From Rhizobium sp. LC145 (lineage in GTDB: Bacteria; Pseudomonadota; Alphaproteobacteria; Rhizobiales; Rhizobiaceae): DNA of 64,000 nucleotides. Positions 16,474 to 24,524 of this stretch are shown piece by piece (position 1 is the first letter of the stretch; each line of letters begins with the position of its first letter). Position numbers and translations under genes: made by a program. The notes under the pieces were generated by a model. The model was given only the letters and a program-made list of their open reading frames with translations, ran no database searches and was not told where the DNA came from. The stretch is from assembly GCF_001005825.1 (NCBI RefSeq), contig NZ_LBHV01000004.1, positions 736,339 through 800,338 on the forward strand. The letters run 5' to 3'.

Positions 16474-18657
16474 CTATTGTAGCTGATGGCCGAAAGAGCC
16501 GTTCTCGATGCTGATACCGCGCGCCTCGATCGCCTTCAAAACCTCCATGCGCATGCCGAACAGCGCGACCGTGCCGTTCACGACGAGGAGGATCTTGTCG
16601 ACCGTATTCAGGAGTGCCGGCCGCTGGGTGATGGTGGCGACCGTGATCCGGTTCTCCTTGGCATGCTGGAGCGCACGCAGGAGCGCCGCATCGCCCGCAC
16701 CGTCGAGGTTCGAATTCGGCTCGTCCAGCACCACCATGCGCGGGTCGCCGAAAAAAGCTCTCGCCAACGCGATCCGCTGCTTCTGGCCGCCGGAGAGCGG
16801 CGAGCCATCCGTCGCCACCACGGTCTCGTATCCGTGCGGAAGATTGGCGATCATCTCGTGAACGTCGGCGAGCATCGCGGCCCGATAGATCTGCTCGTCG
16901 GTGGCATCCTGCCGCATGCGGGCGATGTTCGCCTTGATCGTTCCGGGGAAGAGCTGCACATCCTGCGGCAGGTAGCCGATGTTTTCGCCGAACTGCCGCT
17001 GGTCCCAATTACGCAGGTCCATCAGGTCCAGCCGCACATTGCCCGAAGTGGGCAGGATCGAGCCGACGAGCATCTTTCCGAGAGTCGTCTTGCCCGCTCC
17101 CGAATTGCCGATGATGGCGAGCGAATCCCCCGGTTGCAGCGAGAAGGAAATGCCGTTGAGCACCACGCGCTTGGTTCCCTGCGGCACGTAAAGCAGCCTC
17201 TCGACATCGAGGCGACCCTCCGGTTTCGGCAGGTTCAGCCGCTCGAAATTGAGGGGCGATGACTTCAGGAGCGCCGTGATGCGGCCATAGGCGGCGCGCG
17301 ACTGGCTGTATTGGTTCCAGCCCTCGATGGCGCCTTCGATCGGCGCAAGCGCGCGGCCGGCGATGATGGACGCGGCGATCACCATGCCGCCGGTAAGTTC
17401 GCCCTCGATCGAAAGATACGCGCCCCAGCCCAGCATGGCGATCTGGGTGACGAGCCGGCAGGCCTTCGAAATGGATGCGATGGTGATGTTGCGGTCCTGA
17501 GCGACGACCTGCGACCTCAGCGATGAGGCCGTGTCCCTTCCCCAGATCTGCACGGTCTCGGGGATCATCGCCAGCGCGTTGATGATCTGCGAATTTCGCG
17601 ACATGGATTCGAGATGAAGATTGGCCTTCACCTGGGCCGTATTGGCTTCCGCGAAGGGCTCGGCCGTCATGCGCTGGTTGACGAGCGTGAAGGCGAGCAG
17701 CAGAAGCGCCGTCAGGACGACGATATATCCCAGATGGGGATGGATCAGGAAAACGGCGAGCACGAAAACCGGCGCGATCGGCGCATCCAGGAAGGACAGC
17801 AGGGTTCGCGAGACCAGGAAGGAGCGAACCTGCTGCAGGTCCCCGAGGATCTGGTACTCCTTCCCGTTGCTCTGCAGCGAGGCGCGGGCGGCAGCGCTTA
17901 GGATGGGAGCTCCGAGCTGCGCGGCGACCTCCACCGCCGTCCGCATCAGGATGCAGCGCCTCAGCGCGTCGAACGCGGCTTGCAGGATGACCGCCGCCAC
18001 GATGATGATCGTCAGCATGACCAGCGTGTCGAGCGAGCGGCTCGTCAGCACCCGGTCGGATATCTGGAACAGATAGACGGGGATCGCCAGCACGAGGACA
18101 TTGCTTGCAACCGTGAACAGCATCACGAACGCCAGGTTCGTCCGCACGGCATCTATGCCGGCCTTGAGGCTTGCGGAAAAGTCCACCGGCTCGAGCCGCT
18201 TGTGGAACTTGCCGCCGCCTCCGCCCGATCCGGGTCCGCCACCGGCGGCGGGCGACTTTCCGGGAGGATTGCTCTCGGTCCTGAGCGGCCCCGTATCGCC
18301 CTCTATCGTGACCATGCCTTCGGCGCCTTTGGCCTCGGCGGGCTGTCCGCCGGCCGGTTTCGGCCGAACCTCGATCTCGGGCTCGACAACCCGTTCGCTC
18401 GCAGGCATAGGCAGGATATCGGCTATCTGGGAATTTTCAGGTGACCGCGCCGTATTCGGTTGTGGGCTCTTGGGTTCCAATCGGGATATCGTTGCTGAAC
18501 TGGTGGCGGTATCGGATGACAGTTTCAGACATTCTTCCACAGCGCGCTCCAGCTTTTCATAGATGTCCTCGCTTTCAGCCTTGGGACCCGGTTGTGAATT
18601 CGGGATTGAGGGCGCTTCGGCCCGTTTTGAAATCTCCGACATGCTTCCCCCCATCAT
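16474..18657 (-). CDS. PrtD-type type I secretion ABC transporter with long N-terminal extension
   Basis: The 727-residue protein fuses a six-helix exporter domain (about residues 170-440) to an ABC ATPase. The ATPase carries Walker A GNSGAGKTT (517-525), signature LSGGQ (621-625) and Walker B MVVLDEP with Glu646. The H-loop reads TITQRPALL, with Gln678 where most family members have His. The first 155 or so residues are low-complexity, rich in Pro, Glu, Ser and Gly, and absent from ordinary PrtD proteins. The ATG at 18657 overlaps the stop of the upstream repeat protein (ATGA); a second ATG at 18642 follows GGGGGGA and may be used instead. It should export the two preceding gene products. 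Confidence 0.92.
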   Translation of the reverse strand: MMGGSMSEISKRAEAPSIPNSQPGPKAESEDIYEKLERAVEECLKLSSDTATSSATISRLEPKSPQPNTARSPENSQIADILPMPASERVVEPEIEVRPKPAGGQPAEAKGAEGMVTIEGDTGPLRTESNPPGKSPAAGGGPGSGGGGGKFHKRLEPVDFSASLKAGIDAVRTNLAFVMLFTVASNVLVLAIPVYLFQISDRVLTSRSLDTLVMLTIIIVAAVILQAAFDALRRCILMRTAVEVAAQLGAPILSAAARASLQSNGKEYQILGDLQQVRSFLVSRTLLSFLDAPIAPVFVLAVFLIHPHLGYIVVLTALLLLAFTLVNQRMTAEPFAEANTAQVKANLHLESMSRNSQIINALAMIPETVQIWGRDTASSLRSQVVAQDRNITIASISKACRLVTQIAMLGWGAYLSIEGELTGGMVIAASIIAGRALAPIEGAIEGWNQYSQSRAAYGRITALLKSSPLNFERLNLPKPEGRLDVERLLYVPQGTKRVVLNGISFSLQPGDSLAIIGNSGAGKTTLGKMLVGSILPTSGNVRLDLMDLRNWDQRQFGENIGYLPQDVQLFPGTIKANIARMRQDATDEQIYRAAMLADVHEMIANLPHGYETVVATDGSPLSGGQKQRIALARAFFGDPRMVVLDEPNSNLDGAGDAALLRALQHAKENRITVATITQRPALLNTVDKILLVVNGTVALFGMRMEVLKAIEARGISIENGSFGHQLQ

Positions 18658-20651
18658 CCGAGCACATGCTGCAGTCCGTCGTTCTGGTAATGACTGTCGT
18701 GTTCGGGCGCCGGGAGGCCTTGCGCATCGGTCTCGGCGGTCAGCATGGAGTCGTCCAGGAAAACCACCGCTTCATTGACGAGTTCATTGGGATCGCGGGC
18801 GGCGAGTTCCGGATCGCTCGAAATCAGCTCCGCCTGAATGAGCGTTTCCTGGGAGTACTGCTCCCCGCCCACATAGGTCTTGCCCATGGAATCAAGATCG
18901 AGGATCGCCGCAGTGTTGACGAGCGTATTGTCGCCCGTCGAAACCGACCAGGACGCATCCGGATGAGGATTGACCGCGTTCATCGCGAGCGCGATCTGGT
19001 CGTCGTCCCCCACGATCGTGGTCTGGCGGATATACTGGATGTTGAGCAGGTCTCCGCTGATATAGAGCACCCGCAATCCTTCCATTCCCCCAAACGCGGG
19101 ATCGGTGAGCACGCCGTTGGGAAGGCTGTTCCTGCCGGCGGCTATCCCGTTTGCCGCATCGAGATAGGCGGAAGGAAGCGCGTCGAACCGGTCCGCTCCG
19201 CCGATATTGTAGATGTAGGCCTGGTTCCACAGGAGGTTCCCCGCGCCGGAGAAGGCTCCCTCCCCCGTCGTCTCGAAGCCCGAGACCGCTCCGACGACAT
19301 CATTGTCGAACAGCAGGTTGAACTGATGAATGATATTGGCATCATATACCGAACCGCCGACGATGATCAGATCGTAGGAGAGCCCGAGCTCGTAGAGCGA
19401 GACGTGGTTCGTGCTCGTGTTATCGCCGGCGATGACGCTTGTCGTCACGCCTGACGACGACAGGATGCCGATATCGTTGTCGGATACGAAGATATATTGC
19501 TCGAGCCAGTTGGCGATCATCAGATCGCCCTGGATCTCAGTGATCGCCCAGGCACTGGGGAAGCCGCCGGTGACCGGTTGAGCGCCGGTGTCCTCCGACG
19601 AATCCATGCGTTCGAAGGTCGCGATGTTGAAGATCTCGTTGGCTCCGGCGCTGTTCGTCCAGCTCTCGATCGCGGAGGTGATTGCGTCCGTATCCCAGAT
19701 CGCATTGGTCTGGATGATGGCGTTGATCTCGAAATGGTCGCCGAGAACCGCGGTGACGGTCGCGGCGGTCCAGAGGTTCTGCATCACCGCGTTGTTGACC
19801 ACGGTATTGCCGCCGGCGACGACCTCCACCGAGACGTCGATGGTGACTGTTCCATCGGCATGCACGACGACATTGGGCGCGGGGCCGTCGTCGGTATCGT
19901 CGTCGCCTTCTTCTTCGTCGTCGAAGGAGTGGTAATCGGAAAGTTTGGGCGCCTCGGTCACCAGCTCGCCGTTGACATAGATGCCTTCGATGGTCGCCGC
20001 CTGATGAACGAAGACTTCCATCGGGCTTTCCGCGCTGGCCGTCCAGTTCTTCAATTGCGAGGCTATGGTCTCGATGAGCTCGATCAGTTCATCGCCGGAA
20101 CCCGGCATTTCAGGGTCGCCGATCGGCGATAGGGACAGAATATCCTCCGCCGCCTCGAGCAGATCGGTATCGTTCACCGGTTCCGGATTGAAGGCCAGGC
20201 CGCTGCCGCCGACATTGAAATAGTCGTCATCGGAAAGGCCTGCCGCCTGCACCATATAGTTCGCGACCGATCCCGGCGGATCGATCTCCAGCGTGACCGA
20301 CATGCTGCGCGGACCGGCCGGACCGAGATCCCTCGGCAGGTCCATGCCGGGATATTCGCTCGGGCCATCCACGACGGGGATCGGCGGATGCTGGATATGC
20401 GACAGAAACGCCGGATGCGTGATGGGCTTCACATAAGCGGGCGCCTTGTAGCTGACGCCGGGATCGAAGCCGAGAAACTCGAAAGGCGCTTCGAAGTTGG
20501 AATCGAAGACCGGCTCGACGCGCAGGTGATGCTGCGGCACGTGATAGGTGAAATCGGTATAGGCCTCGCGAAGGCGCACGTCTTCGATGGTTGTATGAAA
20601 CAGACCGATGAAGTGGGAGATTTCCTCGGTGATCTTGTCCATCGTCGTCAT
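18654..20651 (-). CDS. probable type I secreted repeat protein, unknown family
   Basis: The product of about 665 residues has no signal peptide or membrane helix and is acidic, as expected for a type I secretion substrate. The N-terminal 100 residues (MDKITEEISHFIGLFHTT onward) look globular. A poly-acidic linker DDEEEGDDDTDDG follows. The C-terminal 380 residues hold about three copies of a ~46-residue unit that starts GDNT/GGNT and ends in a GGxxYDANIIHQFNLLFDND-like half, plus isolated half units. I see no RTX GGxGxD nonapeptides. AAAGG precedes the ATG at 20651. The gene is coupled to the ABC exporter downstream. Function may be matrix or adhesin, but that is inference. Confidence 0.75.
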   Translation of the reverse strand: MTTMDKITEEISHFIGLFHTTIEDVRLREAYTDFTYHVPQHHLRVEPVFDSNFEAPFEFLGFDPGVSYKAPAYVKPITHPAFLSHIQHPPIPVVDGPSEYPGMDLPRDLGPAGPRSMSVTLEIDPPGSVANYMVQAAGLSDDDYFNVGGSGLAFNPEPVNDTDLLEAAEDILSLSPIGDPEMPGSGDELIELIETIASQLKNWTASAESPMEVFVHQAATIEGIYVNGELVTEAPKLSDYHSFDDEEEGDDDTDDGPAPNVVVHADGTVTIDVSVEVVAGGNTVVNNAVMQNLWTAATVTAVLGDHFEINAIIQTNAIWDTDAITSAIESWTNSAGANEIFNIATFERMDSSEDTGAQPVTGGFPSAWAITEIQGDLMIANWLEQYIFVSDNDIGILSSSGVTTSVIAGDNTSTNHVSLYELGLSYDLIIVGGSVYDANIIHQFNLLFDNDVVGAVSGFETTGEGAFSGAGNLLWNQAYIYNIGGADRFDALPSAYLDAANGIAAGRNSLPNGVLTDPAFGGMEGLRVLYISGDLLNIQYIRQTTIVGDDDQIALAMNAVNPHPDASWSVSTGDNTLVNTAAILDLDSMGKTYVGGEQYSQETLIQAELISSDPELAARDPNELVNEAVVFLDDSMLTAETDAQGLPAPEHDSHYQNDGLQHVLG

Positions 20652-20767
20652 GACTGGAGCCTTTCGACTGCCGTCTTTCAATGATTTCCGGGAACAGATG
20701 GACTGCGCAGGCTGGCTGCGCAGTCCGGGAGGTTATGATTTGTCGCTAATCACGACGAAGACGAGCG

Positions 20768-22435
20768 TTACACGGTACCATCGTCGTCTTCACCAACCGT
20801 GGTGCTGGTAAGGTCGCCGCCCACGATCGTCATGTCGATGGCGTTCTGCTGCAGGTTCGCGCCAAGCACGATTTCCTGGTTGAACGCGCTCGTTTCGACG
20901 AATGCATCGGCAGAGGCGCTGCTTGTCCCGGTGACGTAACCGTCGTCGCCGTTGTTGGAACCCCAGGTCCCGCCTGCGCCGCCGGCGCCGCCAAAACCTG
21001 TTGTCGCTATGCCACCAGCTCCACCGGCTCCGCCGGCTCCACCGAAGGCCCAGCCGCCCATACCGTCGCCGCCGGTACCATCGGCCCATGCCCCGCTCAG
21101 TGCATTGCCGCCGTTGCCGCCGCCAGCCCAAGCGTCACCTCCATATGCGTCTCCGGTCGTTGCATCGCCGCTCATCGCGGCTCCGCCGATACCTGACCCA
21201 CCGGCACCACCGGCGCCGCCCGTGCCAGAACCAGTGCCAGCACCGGAGCCCGTGCCTGTGCCAGAGCCGGTGGCATCGCCCCCGCCGCCCCCACCCCCGG
21301 CCCCCGGGGCCCCCCCGCCAGCCCCGCCATTACCTCCTGCGGGATCGCCGGCATCGCCACCGGTATTGCTGCCGCCGTCACCACCGGTGCCGCCGTCTCC
21401 AGCAACCGCAACGATCGGATTGACGAAGCCCAGATTGAGGCCTGTCAGGTTCGTTGCATCGCCACCGTCAGCATCGCCGCCGCGGCCGGCATCGGTTGCA
21501 TCGCCGCCGTAGGAATCACCGGCGTCGCCACCATCACCACCGCTACCTGCGCTATTGCTGCCGCCGGCTGCACCGGCGCCGCCAGCTGCCAGGCCGGCAC
21601 CAAGCCCGAGGCCGAGACCAAGGCCGAGGCCTACGCCATGGCCGCCTTCACCACCGCGAGCACCTGTGCCGCTGCCGCCGGTCGCACCGCCGGAGCTTGC
21701 ACCGCCGCTAAAGCCGGAGCCGCCTACCGCTGTACCACCGGCCCCGGCACCACCAAGTGCGGTGGACGCCGCAGTGCCACCGGTACCGTCACCGCCGGCT
21801 GCGAAGCCGCCGAGGGCGCCACCGCCTTCGCCGCCGTCACCGCCATTGGCATCGGCATGGCCGCCGCCGCCGCCACCGCCGCCGCCGGCATCGATGCCGT
21901 CGGAAGCAACCGCGACACCGCCTTGCGGATCGGAGTCCTGGGTGAATCCGCCGGTATTATCGACGGTGGCATTCGTGAGGGTGTCGTTGTCCTGAATGTT
22001 GGCAACCTGGCTGAAGACATTGCCCACGTCGTTGCCGCCGCCGGTCAATGCGCCGTTCAGGATGTCTGCCATTTGGATATTGAACACGCCATCGACCGAA
22101 CCGCCTTCATACACATCGATGTCAGCGAAATCGTCATCTGTCGGAAGATAGTCTTCCATGCTCACGCCGACATCGACCGTCACATCGACCGTGGTTTCGT
22201 TGACGTTCTTGTTGAAGTTGGCGTTCAGATTGCCATTCAAATTACCGTTGAGGTTGCCGTTTCCGTTGCCATTCAGGTTACCGTTGTAATTGTCGGACTC
22301 GCTGCTCTGGCTCTGTTCCTGGCTCTGCTCCTCGCTCTGCTGCTGCTGTTGTTGTTCGCGTTGCTGCTGTTGCTGCTGCTGTTCCTGACTGTCGTCATCG
22401 AGAAACGTGTCAAATGGGTTGCGTCTGTCTACCAT
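20768..22435 (-). CDS. low-complexity secreted protein: poly-Gln, Asn-X ladder and Gly/Ala-rich body
   Basis: The 555-residue product is extreme in composition. Residues 17-48 are Gln/Ser/Glu-rich with two runs of at least six Gln. Residues 49-80 alternate Asn with another residue without a break. Residues 81-125 are Asp/Val-rich (VDVTVDVGVSMEDYLPTDDD). Residues 180-500 are Gly/Ala-rich with GGDGGxGG-type segments. The last 50 residues (with VLGANLQQNAIDMTIVGGDL) resemble repeat halves of the next gene's product. GAGGA lies 8 bases before the ATG. With no signal peptide and an exporter two genes downstream, type I secretion is likely. The reverse strand and other frames are also open here, but only because of the repetitive composition. 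Confidence 0.7.
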   Translation of the reverse strand: MVDRRNPFDTFLDDDSQEQQQQQQQREQQQQQQSEEQSQEQSQSSESDNYNGNLNGNGNGNLNGNLNGNLNANFNKNVNETTVDVTVDVGVSMEDYLPTDDDFADIDVYEGGSVDGVFNIQMADILNGALTGGGNDVGNVFSQVANIQDNDTLTNATVDNTGGFTQDSDPQGGVAVASDGIDAGGGGGGGGGHADANGGDGGEGGGALGGFAAGGDGTGGTAASTALGGAGAGGTAVGGSGFSGGASSGGATGGSGTGARGGEGGHGVGLGLGLGLGLGAGLAAGGAGAAGGSNSAGSGGDGGDAGDSYGGDATDAGRGGDADGGDATNLTGLNLGFVNPIVAVAGDGGTGGDGGSNTGGDAGDPAGGNGGAGGGAPGAGGGGGGGDATGSGTGTGSGAGTGSGTGGAGGAGGSGIGGAAMSGDATTGDAYGGDAWAGGGNGGNALSGAWADGTGGDGMGGWAFGGAGGAGGAGGIATTGFGGAGGAGGTWGSNNGDDGYVTGTSSASADAFVETSAFNQEIVLGANLQQNAIDMTIVGGDLTSTTVGEDDDGTV

Positions 22436-23063
22436 GACTGTGTCCTCTGTCTCGCCGCGACAGCGTGACCGCCATTCATCTTCTTGGGGTCTTTGCCTGC
22501 GGCTGTTGAAGTGGAATCAGGTCTGCTTTGGCATCGGGGCGCGCGTCTACGCGACCGTTCGCCGGTCTCTTCTTGCGATGTCTGATTTTTTTCTATTCCT
22601 CCCTGCATATCCGAGAGGGCTGAAAGCTCGGTGGTCAGCACGCGATACGCTGGTTCCTGACCATACCCGACGCAGTGCCGCGTTCGACCGCGACCCGTCC
22701 CGGAACGGAGGCATACTGTGGCCTCATTGGCTATCAGTTTTAAGGTGATAGTTAGAGCTAGCGCGACCTGGTGAAGCAATCTCGCGCATAGGCAGATGGT
22801 CTAGACAGCGCCCCAGCAAGAAGAAGTAGTCAAAATCGGCGAGCCTTCTCCCAAAGTATGCTCCGATCTACATCGAAGCAGGAAAAGCGGCTCCCAGTCA
22901 CTCTTTGTTCCGCATTTTCCGACTCTGAGACAGGTTTAGTCCATTGTTCCATAGCTCTTTTGGTCTATTCCCACGGGCCGGGCCTTGGATTACGTTTCTC
23001 TAATAAAAGAGGTCAGCAGCGCTGCGCGGATTGGCTTCGTGGAGATAGGGAGGGGCTTAAACC
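22436..23063. other. 628-base divergent promoter region of the secretion locus
   Basis: No supported gene lies between the Gly-rich protein gene and the LuxR-type regulator, which point away from each other. The stretch should carry both promoters. It contains a CTATCA...TGATAG dyad at 22731-22751 and a TGGTCAG...CTGACCA dyad at 22632-22663. A short frame at 22858 has no ribosome site and no recognisable product, so I treat it as spurious. Confidence 0.6.
22731..22751. promoter_or_regulatory. CTATCA-N9-TGATAG dyad, candidate regulator site
   Basis: CTATCA (22731-22736) and TGATAG (22746-22751) form an inverted repeat roughly midway between the divergent Gly-rich and LuxR-type genes. A 21-base footprint with this symmetry suits a dimeric LuxR-family protein, but no consensus for this regulator is known to me. 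Confidence 0.35.
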
Positions 23064-23885
23064 ATGCAGATTCCGCAAGACGTCCTGCAAAATCTCAATG
23101 CGGATCTTGCTACCGCCGCCTTGAGAAAAATGAATTCTTTCCGCACTTTGCTCTTCATCTGTACGCCGGGTACGATCTCGAACGCGATGGCGGCCGCCAT
23201 TGAAAGCGAGTTCCCCTGGCTCTCCGTCCGGACCGTTCCGGACTTGAGCCTCGCCTTGGCGGAGTTCGAAAACCCTGTACAACTCGTGCTCGCCGATATC
23301 GATTTCGCGCGTCCGCTCAAGGATCACTGGTCGACCTTCGCTGAGCGCCATCCCACCGCCTCACTCGCGCTCGTCGGGATGGATGACGTGGCGATAACCG
23401 AGGATCGGCTGGCGGCGATCGATCCCCAGATCGTTCGCGGCATCCTTCCCCTCTCGGTCAATCTCGACGTCTTTCTTTCCGTCCTGCGCATTATCCTGAA
23501 AGGCGGCACCTACTTCCCCTCGATCGGCTATCGTCCGTCCGTCGCGACCGCGTGGGACCGGAGCGAGGGCCGGCCCGGGCGGGAGCATATGCTGTCGGAG
23601 GGCGAAACGCCTTCCCTTCGCTCGATCGACAAGCTGACGAAACGCGAGAACGAAATCCTCGCCAGGATTGCCATGGGCAATCAGAACAAGATCATCGCCG
23701 CCGCGCTCGGGCTTTCCGAGCACACCGTCAAGATCCACATTCACAACATCATCACCAAGCTCGGTGTGCATAACAGGACCGAAGTCGTCGCCCTCTATTT
23801 CGAGCACAAGCGCAAGGAAGCCCTCGATGCACGCAACCAGAACCCTGGCCAGGACAGTCGATCGACCTCGGGCGACGATAACTAG
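23064..23885 (+). CDS. LuxR-family transcriptional regulator with receiver-like N-terminus
   Basis: The 273-residue protein has an alpha/beta N-terminal domain (about 25-145) resembling a response-regulator receiver, with LVLADID placing Asp78 or Asp80 near the phosphorylation position. A LuxR helix-turn-helix follows at about 191-250 (LTKRENEILARIAMGNQNKI, then LSEHTVKIHIHNIITKLGV). The usual receiver acidic pair and lysine are not evident, so it may work without phosphorylation. GGGAGGGG precedes the ATG. It is divergent from the secreted-protein operon and is its most likely regulator. Confidence 0.85.
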   Translation: MQIPQDVLQNLNADLATAALRKMNSFRTLLFICTPGTISNAMAAAIESEFPWLSVRTVPDLSLALAEFENPVQLVLADIDFARPLKDHWSTFAERHPTASLALVGMDDVAITEDRLAAIDPQIVRGILPLSVNLDVFLSVLRIILKGGTYFPSIGYRPSVATAWDRSEGRPGREHMLSEGETPSLRSIDKLTKRENEILARIAMGNQNKIIAAALGLSEHTVKIHIHNIITKLGVHNRTEVVALYFEHKRKEALDARNQNPGQDSRSTSGDDN

Positions 23886-24360
23886 GTTCCGGGACGTCCT
23901 GCTCCTTCTCGGGCAACTGAACTATACCTGGACGAATACCGAGAGCCTGCTGATCCATATGATCGCCGGCCTTGTCGGAGTGGACAAGGAAACCGCGATC
24001 GTCATCTTCCTGACGCTAAACACCACGCGCGCCCGCATCGATCTCGTCGAGCGGCTCACCAAGATGCAGAAGACCCCGCCGGCCTGCCGGGTCGAGGTTC
24101 TCGAAGCGACCCGCCGTCTTTCGGAGGAAGCCAAACTCCGAAACAAGTATAATCACTGCATCTATTCTTTCGATCCCGACAGCGGTCTCGGCCTTACCCA
24201 ATCCATGCGGATCTTCGAAAGCAAGGACGAGATCAAGTACGGAAAGATCGAGAAGCTCGACGAGCAGGAGATCGGCCGCATCAGGGAAAGCATTACCTCG
24301 CTCGCCGGGATCAACCGCATGTTCTGGGATATCACGGAGCGTTACGGCTTTCCGAAATAG
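23827..24360 (+). CDS. conserved-looking small protein, unknown function
   Basis: The 177-residue soluble protein starts inside the end of the LuxR-type gene (59-base overlap). The core begins at FRDVLLLLGQLNYTWTNTES and reads as largely helical, with LTLNTTRARIDLVERLTKM and EEAKLRNKYNHCIYSF. The composition and helical pattern suggest a real protein rather than a shadow of the regulator. The nearest alternative ATG, at 23958, would remove the conserved-looking start. I recognise no family. Overlap suggests co-expression with the regulator. Confidence 0.6.
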   Translation: MHATRTLARTVDRPRATITRFRDVLLLLGQLNYTWTNTESLLIHMIAGLVGVDKETAIVIFLTLNTTRARIDLVERLTKMQKTPPACRVEVLEATRRLSEEAKLRNKYNHCIYSFDPDSGLGLTQSMRIFESKDEIKYGKIEKLDEQEIGRIRESITSLAGINRMFWDITERYGFPK

Positions 24361-24524
24361 CCTGCTCTCCTGTCGGAGCCACGGTCCGGTCTGATCTCGA
24401 AGCCGGAAAAATGCCGGACACGGTCTTCCTCATTTCCGAAAAGACGTCAGATATAATCCGGCACGCCGTTCTCGGGCGGCGCGCGATATCTGCGCTTGAA
24501 GCGGAAACAAGGAGGATACCCGCC

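Noticed and set aside
20952..21900. CRISPR-like or tandem DNA repeat array
   Set aside because: The repetition is at codon level (Gly/Ala) with variable unit length. No constant repeat with unique spacers is present.
20952..21995. Pro-rich and Arg/His-rich open frames on the plus strand inside the Gly-rich gene
   Set aside because: They are the complement of Gly codon repeats. No ribosome site precedes them and composition alone explains their length.
22318..22390. Poly-Gln codon repeats as an assembly or sequencing artefact
   Set aside because: CAG and CAA codons are mixed and interrupted by Glu, Arg and Ser, and the frame continues cleanly on both sides.
18654..22435. RTX calcium-binding repeats in the two putative type I substrates
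   Set aside because: I looked for GGxGxDxLx nonapeptides and found only Gly-rich or Asn-rich stretches without the Asp/hydrophobic pattern.
22858..23124. Short frame of 88 codons upstream of the LuxR-type gene
   Set aside because: It overlaps the regulator start in another frame, has no ribosome site and shows no recognisable protein features.
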